Notes: generated from the sequence alone by a model not told the origin. A stretch of 64,000 nucleotides of DNA from Poriferisodalis sp965208925 (GCF_965208925.1 NZ_OZ242364.1:1364001-1428000), one strand, 5' to 3'. Shown: positions 9,016 to 17,921, counted from the first letter of the stretch. Numbers and translations: made by a program.

Positions 9016-9462
9016 GTGCGTACCTATGCCCCTAAAGCATCTGAAATCGAGCGCTCGTGGTTCGTCGTCGATGCCGAGGGCATGGTGCTGGGCCGCATGG
9101 CGACCCAGGTCGCCAAGATCCTGCGTGGCAAGCACAAGCCGACCTTCGCCCCCTATATCGACGGCGGCGACCACGTTGTTGTGGTGAATGCCGACAAGGT
9201 GGTGCTGACCGGCGACAAGGCCACGAAGAAGCTCGTGCACCGCCATTCGGGTTACCCCGGCGGTCTGCACAGCGAGAAGTACGGCGATCTGCTGGCCCGT
9301 CGGCCGGCCGACGCAGTGCGGCGCACCATCCGTGGCATGCTGCCGCACAACCGTCTGGGCCGTGCGCAGCTGCGCAAGCTGAAGGTGTACGCCGGGCCCG
9401 ACCACCCCCATGCCGCTCAGCAGCCCCAGCCGCTGCCGTTGCCCGACGCCATGGCGCGCTGA
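9016..9462 (+). CDS. rplM: 50S ribosomal protein L13
   Basis: Large-subunit ribosomal protein. Landmarks WFVVDAEGMVLGRMATQVAKILRGKHKP, VVNADKVVLTGDK and GMLPHNRLGR...LKVYAG-HPHAAQQP identify it. The GTG at 9016 aligns with the E. coli start (VRTYAPKA against MKTFTAKP) and has GGAG seven bases upstream, so it is preferred to the in-frame ATG at 9001. It is followed by rpsI after 58 bases, the usual rplM-rpsI pair, and then by glmM, acpS and alr as in many actinobacteria. Confidence 0.95.
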   Translation: MRTYAPKASEIERSWFVVDAEGMVLGRMATQVAKILRGKHKPTFAPYIDGGDHVVVVNADKVVLTGDKATKKLVHRHSGYPGGLHSEKYGDLLARRPADAVRRTIRGMLPHNRLGRAQLRKLKVYAGPDHPHAAQQPQPLPLPDAMAR

Positions 9463-9520
9463 AGCGCCGTTCCGAGCGCCGTAGCCGATAGCCACACCCG
9501 ACGAGAAAGACCCCGATTTC

Positions 9521-9913
9521 GTGCCCGTTCCGCTGACGCAGACCACCGGCCGCCGCAAGCGTGCCGTTGCCCGGGTGAGGTTCCTGCCCGGCAGCGGCAA
9601 CATCTCGGTGAATGGTCGCCCATTCGACGAGTACTTCACGTCGTCGGTGCACCGCATGGAGATCACCGAACCGCTGCGGCTCACAGAAACCGCCGCGAGC
9701 TACGACGTCAGCGCCACCGTGGACGGCGGCGGGGTTGCAGGTCAAGCCGGCGCGTTGCGCTTGGGCATTGCCCGTTCGCTGCTGGTGCTCGACCCTGAGG
9801 CGCGGCCGACGCTGAAGTCGGCCGGCCTGCTGCATCGCGACGACCGCAAGAAGGAATCCAAGAAGTACGGCCTCAAGAAGGCCCGCAAGGCGCCCCAGTA
9901 TTCCAAGCGCTGA
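9521..9913 (+). CDS. rpsI: 30S ribosomal protein S9
   Basis: Small-subunit ribosomal protein of 130 residues. TTGRRKRAVARVRFLPGSGNISVNGRPFDEYF at the N-terminus and the basic C-terminal tail ending KARKAPQYSKR are diagnostic; the terminal SKR reaches the P-site tRNA in the ribosome. The start is a GTG preceded by a GAGAAAGA purine run. It is cotranscribed with rplM and followed by glmM only six bases after the stop. Confidence 0.95.
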   Translation: MPVPLTQTTGRRKRAVARVRFLPGSGNISVNGRPFDEYFTSSVHRMEITEPLRLTETAASYDVSATVDGGGVAGQAGALRLGIARSLLVLDPEARPTLKSAGLLHRDDRKKESKKYGLKKARKAPQYSKR

Positions 9914-9919
9914 ACCGGC

Positions 9920-11386
9920 GTGGAACCCACCTTCGGAACCGACGGCGTTCGAGGGCGGGCCTTCGACGAGATCGACGAGATCGTCGCGCACGCGCTCGGG
10001 CGCGCGGCGAACCGGGCGCTGTTCGCAGGCAATGATGGTGCGCGCTGGGCGGTCGGCCGCGACACACGCGAATCAGGTCTCGCGTTGGCACGAGCGCTCG
10101 TTGCCGGTTTGCGAGCGACCGGAGCTGAGGTCATCGATCTCGGCATCGTGCCCACGCCGGTAGTGGCATTCGCAGCCCAGCACCTCGGCACAGCCGGCGC
10201 CATGGTCTCGGCATCCCACAATCCGTGGCACGACAACGGCGTCAAGCTGTTCGCAGCGGGCGGCACCAAGCTCAGCGATGCCGAGCAGGCTGGCGTCGCG
10301 GGCTGTCTCGACGATTTGCGACTGACGCACGGCGATCGACCGTCGGCGGCTGAGATCGCACGCCGACGAGGCGTTGAGCCCGTCATCGGCGCTGTTGAAG
10401 CTCGGGTGGTCTCGCCGAACGCGACAGCCCGAATGCTGGATGCCTATGAGCATTCGCTGCGCGCCGCCATCGACGGCCGCACGCTCGACGGCCTGCATCT
10501 GGTGCTGGACGGCGCGAACGGTGCGAGCGCATCGCTGGCACCCGCAGTGCTGCAACGGCTGGGCGCGCAGGTCACTGCACTGTTCTGCGAGCCCGACGGT
10601 CGCAACATCAACGACGGCTGCGGATCGGTGAACCCTGGCGCGCTCGGGGCGGCAGTGCTCGATGTCAGCGCGGATCTGGGCTTGGCCTTCGACGGCGACG
10701 GCGACCGGCTGATCGCGGTGGACAGCGAGGGGCAGGTCATCGACGGCGATCGCCAGATGGCGCTGTTCGCCGTCGACTTGGCTGAGCGGGGCCTGCTGGC
10801 CGGCGACACGCTGGTCGTGACGGTCATGTCCAACCTGGGGTTGCGGCGGGCGATGGCCGAAGCCGGCATCGAAGTGGTCACCACCGCAGTGGGGGACCGA
10901 GCGGTGCTCGAAGCACTGGAGGCAGGCGGCCACCGTCTCGGCGGCGAGCAGTCAGGCCACGTCGTCTTCCGGCACGAAGCCACCACCGGCGACGGTCTGC
11001 GCAGCGCTGTCCACCTTGCCGACCTCGTTGCCCGGCGCGCCGCGGGCGCGGTGGCGCTCACGAGCGCCGCTGTGTCTGCTGGTCCGGCGCTCACGAGCGC
11101 CGCTGTGTCTGATGGTCCGGCGCTCACGAGCGCCGAACTTGCGTCGCAAGCAATGCAGGCCGCCCCGCAGGTGCTCCGCAGTGTGCCGGGGAGCTCACGA
11201 TCGCTCACCGATGAGATTCAGCGTGCAGTCGATGGCATCGCCGCCGGGGCAGGTCCGGATGTGCGGGTGCTGGTGCGTGCCAGCGGCACCGAACCGGTCA
11301 TCCGCATCATGGTCGAGGCGCCGACCGAGAGCGAGGCAGCGGATCTGGTGGACCGTCTCGCCGACGTGATCGTCGATCAGGTGTAG
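9920..11386 (+). CDS. glmM: Phosphoglucosamine mutase
   Basis: Interconverts glucosamine-6-phosphate and glucosamine-1-phosphate for UDP-GlcNAc and peptidoglycan. The start FGTDGVRG, the phosphoserine loop SASHNPWHDNG (S99), the metal loop DGDGDR near residue 257, GGEQSGH and the phosphate-binding RASGTEPVIRIMVE are all present. At 488 residues it is about 40 longer than usual. The excess is a repeat-derived insert near residues 379-408 with two copies of ALTSAAVS(A/D)GP and a partial third, encoded by three 33-base hairpin units. The insert lies before the C-terminal domain and keeps the frame. It follows rpsI by six bases and converges on a dioxygenase gene with a ten-base overlap. Confidence 0.93.
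   Translation: MEPTFGTDGVRGRAFDEIDEIVAHALGRAANRALFAGNDGARWAVGRDTRESGLALARALVAGLRATGAEVIDLGIVPTPVVAFAAQHLGTAGAMVSASHNPWHDNGVKLFAAGGTKLSDAEQAGVAGCLDDLRLTHGDRPSAAEIARRRGVEPVIGAVEARVVSPNATARMLDAYEHSLRAAIDGRTLDGLHLVLDGANGASASLAPAVLQRLGAQVTALFCEPDGRNINDGCGSVNPGALGAAVLDVSADLGLAFDGDGDRLIAVDSEGQVIDGDRQMALFAVDLAERGLLAGDTLVVTVMSNLGLRRAMAEAGIEVVTTAVGDRAVLEALEAGGHRLGGEQSGHVVFRHEATTGDGLRSAVHLADLVARRAAGAVALTSAAVSAGPALTSAAVSDGPALTSAELASQAMQAAPQVLRSVPGSSRSLTDEIQRAVDGIAAGAGPDVRVLVRASGTEPVIRIMVEAPTESEAADLVDRLADVIVDQV
11053..11134 (+). repeat. Tandem hairpin units inside glmM (period 33)
   Basis: Three identical hairpins GGCGCTC-AC-GAGCGCC at 11053-11068, 11086-11101 and 11119-11134, spaced exactly 33 bases. 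The linker between them reads GCTGTGTCTGATGGTCC (first copy with one change, GCTGG). The reverse complement of the linker contains CATCAGACACAG, which also occurs in the repeat at 49851-49924. Because 33 is a multiple of three the units extend the protein by an 11-residue repeat. Confidence 0.85.
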
Positions 11387-12300
11387 ACGTTCAGGAACGC
11401 CTCGTTGAGCCGGCGGTCGACGTAGAACACACCCTTGCCGAGCTGCTCGGCATCCCAGGTCCTCTGAGGCACATCGGGGAAGTAGATGTACCCGCCGGCG
11501 AACACCTCGTTTCGGTTGCCGGACGGATCCCAGAAGTAGATCGTCTGGCCGCGGGTGATGCCATGGCGGGTCGGGCCGATGTCGACCGGAATGTCGTACC
11601 GGCTCATGACGTCGCCGGCGTGCGCCACGTCGTTCCAGCTCTCGAGGAAGAACGACACGTGGTGGAAGATGCCCGGTTCCTCCGCGGCGACGAACGCCAC
11701 ATCGTGGGCCTTGCTGGCACAGCTCAGGAAGGGCGCCACATAGGACCCGTCCGGCGCCACGACAACCTCGGACACTTCGAAGCCCAACACCTCGGTGAAC
11801 AGTTCCACCGTCTCGGCGATGTTCGGCCCGTACAGCAGGCAGTGGTCCATGCGAGTGGCCCGCATGCCGCGGGGCTCCTCATCCCACACATCGGGGTTGT
11901 GCGTCGGAGGCGTCTTGTCGGCGATGGCCATCTCGGCATAGAGATGGATGGTGTGTCCCGCTGGGATCTGGAAGCTGACCACGCGGCCGAGCCCCGGCTG
12001 CGAGCCGGGCTCGAGGTGGTCCACCTCGATGCCGTGGGCGTACAGCTTGTCGGTCAGCTCGCTCAGATCGGCGTCGTTGCGCACCTTGAATCCCATGAAG
12101 TCCATGCCGGGCGAATCGGCTGGCCGCAGGATGACGCTGTGATGGTCGAACTCGTCGTACGCCTTGAAGTAGGTCCGGCCGTCATCGCCGGTCCCGACGT
12201 GGCTGAGGCCGACTCGATCCCGGTAGTGGACGATCGAGCCTTCCATGTCGGTGGAGCGGATCTGGACGTAGCCAGCTCGCATGACTCCCGTGATTGCCAT
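11377..12300 (-). CDS. Extradiol ring-cleavage dioxygenase, catechol 2,3-dioxygenase-like (VOC fold)
   Basis: Predicted Fe(II) extradiol dioxygenase of 307 residues with two VOC modules. Candidate metal ligands are His153 of MDHCLLYG, a His of FHHVSFFLESW and the Glu of SGNRNEVFAGGY. The last, with the preceding YFWDPSGNRNE, is typical of catechol 2,3-dioxygenases. The substrate ring compound is unknown. An RBS-like GGGGGT precedes the start. Its 3' end overlaps glmM tail-to-tail by ten bases, and upstream it is divergent from the glmS-like gene, so it sits as a single foreign-looking cassette in a housekeeping run. Possible links to the Rieske oxygenases at 50-54 kb are speculative. Confidence 0.85.
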   Translation of the reverse strand: MAITGVMRAGYVQIRSTDMEGSIVHYRDRVGLSHVGTGDDGRTYFKAYDEFDHHSVILRPADSPGMDFMGFKVRNDADLSELTDKLYAHGIEVDHLEPGSQPGLGRVVSFQIPAGHTIHLYAEMAIADKTPPTHNPDVWDEEPRGMRATRMDHCLLYGPNIAETVELFTEVLGFEVSEVVVAPDGSYVAPFLSCASKAHDVAFVAAEEPGIFHHVSFFLESWNDVAHAGDVMSRYDIPVDIGPTRHGITRGQTIYFWDPSGNRNEVFAGGYIYFPDVPQRTWDAEQLGKGVFYVDRRLNEAFLNVYT

Positions 12301-12417
12301 GGCGATACCCCCAATTTGTGAGCAGGTTCATATATCTAATCACGCAGCCCTCACCGCCGCCGCCGGCGGCTGTTGACCGGGCCGACTGGCTGTCGGGTGC
12401 TCGGTACCCTCGCTGTT

Positions 12418-15400
12418 GTGTGCGGGATTGTGGCCGTCGTCGGCCGCCGAGACGACCGGGGTGCGCTGGAGGCCTCTGCGGTTGTCCCGCGGCTGCATGA
12501 CGCCGCAGATCTGCTCGCCGCCGCCGCCTCCGGGGGCAGCTCCGACGCTCCGCTCGACAGTCGCGACCCCCTCGAGCGGCTTGATGCCGCGGCCACGGTG
12601 CTGCGAGACGCCGACGAGGCGCTGCGATCGTTGCCCGGAGTCCGCTTGCTGGTATCCGACGCCAAGTGTGTGCTCGACATCGAGACCGCGTTGGCAACGG
12701 TGGATGCACTTGTCGACGACATCGACAGGGCAGTTGATGCCGGCGATGTGCTGCCCACGGACGAGAGCGCCCGCATCGAGCGCATCAATGCCTGCCTGAG
12801 CGAGCTGAAGGACCACGCATTCGCGTTGCGCCGGGACCGTCTGCGCATGGCGCGGGAAGTGATCGGTCTCTGGGGCGGCACGCCCCCGGCGGCAGCCGTG
12901 GGCGGGCTCTGGTCGATCCAGGTGGCGTTGTCCGCACTCGACCGCCTCGAAGTTCGAGGGCGGGACTCCGCCGGGCTGCAAGTATTCGTTCACGGGGCGC
13001 GCCTTGACCCCGGTGCGGGCGGCGCGCACGGCGGACGGCTCACCGACCCGCTCTTCGGTGCCGGCGCGGCGCGGAACACTGGCAACGGTCTGGCGTTCGT
13101 GTATAAGACGGCGTCGGAAATCGGAGAGCTCGGCGACAACACGGCCGCACTGAGATCGCAGATCTGCCAGGACAGCTTGCTGCGCTGGGCTCTGTGTGCC
13201 GACGGCGCCGAGACGGTCGTGCTGGGCCACACCCGGTGGGCCAGCATCGGCATTGTCTCGGTGCCCAACACCCATCCCCTCGATGCATGGGATCCCTCCG
13301 CATCAACCACAGACGGCGACGACGTTGCGCACATCGCTGATTCGGCCGGCGGCGATGTCGCGCACATCGCCGCTGTGCTCAACGGTGACGTGGACAACTA
13401 CGCCGACCTGATCGCGCAGCGCCATCTTCAGATTGCGCCCGAGATCACCACTGACGCCAAGGTCATCCCGACGATGCTGCGCCAGGCGCTCGCTGCGAGT
13501 TCGAATGGCGAGCGCCCGACCGCTGGGTCGGAGCAGCTTCGGCGAGCCTTCGCTGATGCCGTCAGCAGCTTCGAGGGCTCCGTGGCGATAGCGGCGCATG
13601 TCTCCGCGACGCCCGACGTGGTGGCGTTGGCACTGCGGGGCAGCGGGCAGGCGCTGTACGTGGGTGCAACAGGCCCGGCATATGTCGTCGCGAGCGAGCC
13701 GTACGGCTTGGTCGAGGAATGCCGCAAGTACGTCCGCCTTGACGGAGAGACACCGTCCGACCCGGCGAACCCCGTGGGCAGTCGCGGCCAGATCATGCTG
13801 GTCGGCACGCCCGCCGGCGCGGCGGCCGAGCTCACCGCGCTGCGCCGCTTCTCCTACGACGGCACGGAGTTGCCCGTAGAAGCCGGTGACATCGTCACTG
13901 CCGAGGTCACCACCCGTGACATCGACCGGGGCGACTACCCGCACTTCCTGCTGAAGGAGATCGGTGAAGCCCCCCGCTCGCTCCGGGCCACATTGCGTGG
14001 CCGCATTGACACGGCCACATTGCGTGGCCGCATCGACTCAGCCACATTGCGTGGCCGCATCGATACAGCCACCCCCACCCGGCTGCGGCACGCCCGGCTT
14101 GGACCCGACTCCCTGCCTGCCGATGTCCGATCCCGGCTGCGGGACGGCTCCATCCGCCGCATCGTCGCCATCGGCCAAGGCACAGCGGCAGCCGCGGCGT
14201 CGTCGCTGCCGCACTTCGTCGAGACCCTCCTGGCGCCATCGCGCACGCTGCGCAGCGTGGAGGTGACGGCACCCCTGGCTACCGAGTTCAGCGGCTTCGG
14301 CTTGCACGCCGACCTGTCCGACACGCTGGTCGTTGCTGTCAGCCAGTCCGGCACTACCACCGATACCAATCGCACGGTCGATCTCGCTCGCGCTCGGGGC
14401 GCGGCCGTGGTCGCCATCGTCAACCGGCGCGGCAGCGACCTGACCGACCGCGCCGACGGCGTCCTCTACACCTCCGACGGCCGCGATGTCGAGATGTCGG
14501 TGGCGTCCACCAAGGCCTTCTACGCACAGGTAGCGGCGTGTGCGCTGCTCGCTTCCGCCATCGCTGCCGACATCCGACCCGACGACGCCGTGACGACCGG
14601 CGCCATCAGCGATCTGCTTGGCGCGTTGGTCAAGCTGCCTGCCGCACTCGAAACTGTGCTCGCATCGCACGACGAGATCGCCCGGATCGCCCGTCGCCAC
14701 GTGGGTGCACACCGCCACTGGGCCGTGGTGGGCAACGGCGCCAACCGGATCGCGTCCCGTGAGATTCGCATCAAGCTGTCCGAGGTCTGCTACCACGCCG
14801 TCGCCGAAGACGGGACAGAGGACAAGAAGCACATCGACCTCTCGTGCGAGCCGCTCATCTGGGTGTGCGCGACAGGCCTCACCGGATCAGTCGCCGACGA
14901 CGCTGCGAAGGAGGTGGCGATCTACCGGGCACACCGGGCGACGCCCATCGTGGTGGCCTCCGCCGGCACCGGCCGCTTCGATGCTGCGGCGGAGTTGCTG
15001 GAGGTCCCCGCAGTGCATCCGGCGGTGGACTTCGTGCTGGCCACCGCTGCTGGTCATCTGTACGGCTACGAGGCGGCGCTGACGATCGACGCGCTCGCCG
15101 ATCCGTTGCGCGAGATGCGCGCCAGTACCGAGTCCTTGCTCGCGGCCGGTGGCCGCGACGAATCGATGCTTGCGGTTGCCGGCCGCGAGGGGGACCTGCT
15201 GGCCGTGCTGGCCGAGCGCCTGCGCGCCCCGGCCAATCGCTTCCGTGACGGCGTGCGTGCAGGCAGCTACGACGGGCACCTGCGGGCGGGCACCGCGGCT
15301 CGCCTGGGAGCGGTGCTGCGGTACGCAGTGGGCATGACGCCGCTGGAGATGTACCAGGCGGACATCGGCAAGGTGGGGCTGCCTTCGGTGGTCATCGACG

Positions 15401-16080
15401 ACTTCACCGATGCGCTGAATATTGCCATCGACGAGCTCACCCGACCTGTCGACACCATCAAGCACCAGGCCAAGACCGTCACCGTCGGCATCTCGCGTGC
15501 CGACGAGACGCTGCTCGACTCGATGCTGGTGGCAGCAGCGCTCGAAGCCGGCGCGCCGAGGGACCGGCTGTCGTATGCGGCCTTGCGCACGCTGGCAGCG
15601 CTCGACCCGGCGGTGGCCGAGGTCACCGGCTGGTCGCGATACCGCATCGAGGGTCAGGTGGCATCGGCCAGCAATCCGGAGATCACGATCTGGCTGACGG
15701 ACCGTGGCGGCACCGCGCTCGGCATCGAGTCGCGCACAGCGACCAACCCGCAGCTGCGCGGCAGCAAGCACCGTGCCGCCTACGAGCGGGAGGTCACCGT
15801 GGCCCGCGGACGCGACGGCCGCACGGTGCTCCACATTCCCGAGACCAAGGACGGAACGACCACCGGGCTCACGTTGCTGCACTGCCGCTTCGTCGAGCGG
15901 CTGCGTGCGCCTGCGATGCGAGCAGTGCTGATGGGCTACCGCGGTCGCTACGGGGCGCTCGCCGACGCAGTCACTGAGACGCTGCCATGGTTCCGCGACG
16001 ATCTGCTCGGCACGCTCGACGTCTTCGATCTCCTGACCCGACCGGTATATGTGCTCGCCGAGCATTGGGTGGGCGCGTGA
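12418..16080 (+). CDS. Double-length GlmS-like glutamine amidotransferase/SIS-domain protein
   Basis: About 1220 residues, twice the usual GlmS length (~610). The GTG at 12418 puts Cys2 next to the start (CGIVAVVG), as needed for an N-terminal nucleophile amidotransferase. An unusual helical insert of about 145 residues then separates it from RGRDSAG (near residue 180) and HTRWA (near 271). Further on are LNGDVDNY and TTDAKVI, equivalents of HNGIIENH and SETDTEVI. SIS domain 1 has SQSGTTTDT (near 642) and ASTKAF (near 697); SIS domain 2 starts near 765, followed by a C-terminal extension of about 250 residues with no recognised motif. Two in-frame hairpin-repeat inserts lie in it. Position after glmM supports glucosamine-6-phosphate synthesis, but the SIS2 active-site region diverges, so the activity is not certain. 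Its stop overlaps acpS (GTGA). Confidence 0.82.
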   Translation: MCGIVAVVGRRDDRGALEASAVVPRLHDAADLLAAAASGGSSDAPLDSRDPLERLDAAATVLRDADEALRSLPGVRLLVSDAKCVLDIETALATVDALVDDIDRAVDAGDVLPTDESARIERINACLSELKDHAFALRRDRLRMAREVIGLWGGTPPAAAVGGLWSIQVALSALDRLEVRGRDSAGLQVFVHGARLDPGAGGAHGGRLTDPLFGAGAARNTGNGLAFVYKTASEIGELGDNTAALRSQICQDSLLRWALCADGAETVVLGHTRWASIGIVSVPNTHPLDAWDPSASTTDGDDVAHIADSAGGDVAHIAAVLNGDVDNYADLIAQRHLQIAPEITTDAKVIPTMLRQALAASSNGERPTAGSEQLRRAFADAVSSFEGSVAIAAHVSATPDVVALALRGSGQALYVGATGPAYVVASEPYGLVEECRKYVRLDGETPSDPANPVGSRGQIMLVGTPAGAAAELTALRRFSYDGTELPVEAGDIVTAEVTTRDIDRGDYPHFLLKEIGEAPRSLRATLRGRIDTATLRGRIDSATLRGRIDTATPTRLRHARLGPDSLPADVRSRLRDGSIRRIVAIGQGTAAAAASSLPHFVETLLAPSRTLRSVEVTAPLATEFSGFGLHADLSDTLVVAVSQSGTTTDTNRTVDLARARGAAVVAIVNRRGSDLTDRADGVLYTSDGRDVEMSVASTKAFYAQVAACALLASAIAADIRPDDAVTTGAISDLLGALVKLPAALETVLASHDEIARIARRHVGAHRHWAVVGNGANRIASREIRIKLSEVCYHAVAEDGTEDKKHIDLSCEPLIWVCATGLTGSVADDAAKEVAIYRAHRATPIVVASAGTGRFDAAAELLEVPAVHPAVDFVLATAAGHLYGYEAALTIDALADPLREMRASTESLLAAGGRDESMLAVAGREGDLLAVLAERLRAPANRFRDGVRAGSYDGHLRAGTAARLGAVLRYAVGMTPLEMYQADIGKVGLPSVVIDDFTDALNIAIDELTRPVDTIKHQAKTVTVGISRADETLLDSMLVAAALEAGAPRDRLSYAALRTLAALDPAVAEVTGWSRYRIEGQVASASNPEITIWLTDRGGTALGIESRTATNPQLRGSKHRAAYEREVTVARGRDGRTVLHIPETKDGTTTGLTLLHCRFVERLRAPAMRAVLMGYRGRYGALADAVTETLPWFRDDLLGTLDVFDLLTRPVYVLAEHWVGA
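13300..13371 (+). repeat. Hairpin-repeat units in the glmS-like gene, locus 1 (period 33)
   Basis: Linker GCATCAACCACAGAC (13300-13314) is followed by an imperfect and then a perfect hairpin. The perfect one is GGCGATGT-CGCGC-ACATCGCC at 13351-13371. The encoded peptide repeats as DVAHIADSAGG / DVAHIAAVLNG, an 11-residue period. The linker matches the GCATCAGACACAGTC-like linker of other loci at 12 of 15 positions by hand. Confidence 0.6.
13986..14056 (+). repeat. Hairpin-repeat units in the glmS-like gene, locus 2 (period 27)
   Basis: Hairpin GGCCAC-ATTGC-GTGGCC at 13986-14002 and 14013-14029, with a third copy at 14041-14055 that has a five-base stem. Spacing is 27 bases, with linkers GCATTGACAC and GCATCGACTC and then GCATCGATACAGCC. 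The protein carries three copies of ATLRGRID(T/S) between the amidotransferase half and the first SIS domain. Confidence 0.85.
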
Positions 16081-16445
16081 GCACCTCGATCGGGCTCGAC
16101 ATGGTGGACGTCCAGCGATTCGCCGCAGTGCTCGAACGGCGCAGCGGCATGCGCGCCCGCCTGTTCACCCCTGCAGAGCTCGCCTATGCCATGGGAACGG
16201 TCGATCCCGACACCCGCCTCGCCGCCAGATTCGCCGCGAAGGAGGCGGTGATGAAGGTGCTGGGCATCGGCCTGGGTGCGTGCAAGTTCCGGGACATCGA
16301 AGTGGCACGCCACCCCGGCGGCCGACCCGAGCTGGTGCTTCGGGGCCTCGCGGCCGAGCGGGCGGCAGCAGCAGGCCTGTCTGAATGGCAGGTGACGCTC
16401 ACCCACACCGATTCGGTGGCAGCCGCCATGGTGCTGGCGCAATAG
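16077..16445 (+). CDS. acpS: Holo-[acyl-carrier-protein] synthase
   Basis: Transfers 4'-phosphopantetheine from CoA to acyl carrier protein. The 122-residue protein shows the AcpS motifs IGLDMVDVQRF (Mg-binding Asp) and RFAAKEAVMKVLG (Glu/Lys), and ends with VTLTHTDSVAAAMVLA. The GTG start at 16077 overlaps the TGA of the glmS-like gene by four bases, so translation is coupled. The next gene, nnrD, follows after 15 bases. The acpS-nnr-alr order is common in bacteria and supports a housekeeping operon. Confidence 0.93.
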   Translation: MSTSIGLDMVDVQRFAAVLERRSGMRARLFTPAELAYAMGTVDPDTRLAARFAAKEAVMKVLGIGLGACKFRDIEVARHPGGRPELVLRGLAAERAAAAGLSEWQVTLTHTDSVAAAMVLAQ

Positions 16446-16460
16446 GCCCGGAGCGACACG

Positions 16461-17921
16461 GTGATCCCGATCGTGACGCCGGCTGAGATGGCGGCTATCG
16501 ACGCGGCCGCGCCTGAAGGCACCGATGTACTGGTCGCGCGTGCCGGTGCCGCTGTGGCCATCGCAGCCCGACGGATGATGGGCGGCACGTACGGGCGGCG
16601 GGTGCTCGTGGCCGCCGGCAAGGGGAATAACGGCGCAGACGGGCGGGTCGCAGCGGCGGCCCTGGAGCGATGGGGCGTGCGCTGCGGAGTCGTGACGCCA
16701 CCCGAGGCGCTTGAACTCGTTGCCACGGCCGACGCTGAGTCGCCCGCATCAGCGGCGTGGGACCTCGTCATCGACGCGGCGTATGGGACCGGGCTGCGCG
16801 GGTCGTGGGGTGCGGACCGAGCGCCGGCGGCGCCCGTGCTTGCGGTCGACATTCCCTCCGGCATCGACGCGCTCACTGGTGAGGACCACGGCTGCTGGCC
16901 CGCAGCGGCAACCGTCACCTTCGGCGCGCTGAAGCCTGGCCTGCTGCTGCATCCCGGAGCGGCCGCCGCTGGCGAGGTGGAACTTGCCCCGATCGGGTTG
17001 GACACCAGCGGGGCAATGTCGTGGCTGGTGACCGATGCCGATGCCGATGCCGCGTTGCCGGCCGCTGAGCCGGCGGCCCACAAGTGGCGCCGGGCCGTGC
17101 GGGTCATCGCAGGCTCGCCCCAGATGCGCGGCGCCGGACATCTCGCGTGCGCGGCCGCCCAGCAAGCGGGCGCCGGCATGGTCGTGGTCAGCTCGCCGGG
17201 AGTGCGAGCGGCCGACGTCGCTCGACCGACCGAGGCGGTGGCGCGCGACCTCCGGCCCGGGGAGTGGGCCGATGCCGCGCTCGACGGCATCGAACGCTTC
17301 GACGCTGCCATCATCGGTCCTGGGCTCGGCGCCGACCCCACCGCCTTGGCTCAGGCGGCCCGCTTCATTGCCGACTGCCCGGTGCCGCTGGTTGTCGACG
17401 CCGACGGCCTCACGGCAGTGGCGGAGCATCCCGAGTGCCTGCATGAACGCACCGCGCCGACCGTCCTCACACCCCATGACGGAGAGTTCGCCAAGCTCAC
17501 AGGCGGCCCGCCCGCGGCCGACCGGTTCGATGCAGTGCGCCGTGCAGCGGATGAACTCAATGCCGTTGTCCTGCTGAAAGGACCGACGACGCTCGTGGCC
17601 GCCCGGGCTGCCGCCAACACCAGCGCGCCGTCGGCCGCTGTGCTGGCGGCCGCGTCGGGGACGGCGCGCTTGGCGACCGCTGGATCGGGCGACGTGCTCT
17701 CGGGCGTGATCGCCGCAGTCCTGTCCGCCGGTGCGACCGAACCCGACGCCGTGCTGTTGGGAACCGCCGCTGCTGCGCACTGGCACGGTCGCACCGCCGC
17801 CTTCGGCGGTCATGATCCTGCCGCAGCCCTCACGCCGCTGACTGCGATGCACCAGGCGGAGCTCCTGGGGGCGGCGCGAGCTGGCCTCGCTGCCGCCGGT
17901 GCCGAAACGAGCAGCACATGA
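16461..17921 (+). CDS. nnrD: Bifunctional NAD(P)H-hydrate epimerase / ADP-dependent NAD(P)H-hydrate dehydratase
   Basis: Repairs hydrated NAD(P)H. The N-terminal half (residues 1 to about 205) is the YjeF_N/NnrE epimerase: VTPAEMAAIDAAA, VLVAAGKGNNGADGRVAA and VDIPSGIDALTG. The C-terminal half is the NnrD dehydratase: GSPQMRGAGHLA, IIGPGLG, LVVDADGLTA, LTPHDGEFAKL, LLKGPTTLVA and the nucleotide-binding TAGSGDVLSGVIAA. Length 486 is normal for the fusion. The GTG start at 16461 has GGAG upstream. Its stop overlaps the alr ATG by four bases. A run of GATGCC triplets codes for DADADA at the domain linker. Confidence 0.92.
   Translation: MIPIVTPAEMAAIDAAAPEGTDVLVARAGAAVAIAARRMMGGTYGRRVLVAAGKGNNGADGRVAAAALERWGVRCGVVTPPEALELVATADAESPASAAWDLVIDAAYGTGLRGSWGADRAPAAPVLAVDIPSGIDALTGEDHGCWPAAATVTFGALKPGLLLHPGAAAAGEVELAPIGLDTSGAMSWLVTDADADAALPAAEPAAHKWRRAVRVIAGSPQMRGAGHLACAAAQQAGAGMVVVSSPGVRAADVARPTEAVARDLRPGEWADAALDGIERFDAAIIGPGLGADPTALAQAARFIADCPVPLVVDADGLTAVAEHPECLHERTAPTVLTPHDGEFAKLTGGPPAADRFDAVRRAADELNAVVLLKGPTTLVAARAAANTSAPSAAVLAAASGTARLATAGSGDVLSGVIAAVLSAGATEPDAVLLGTAAAAHWHGRTAAFGGHDPAAALTPLTAMHQAELLGAARAGLAAAGAETSST

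Noticed and set aside
14887..16065. 392-residue minus-strand open frame over the end of the glmS-like gene
   Set aside because: No motif and typical antisense composition. The plus-strand frame continues a coherent protein and overlaps acpS in the usual manner.
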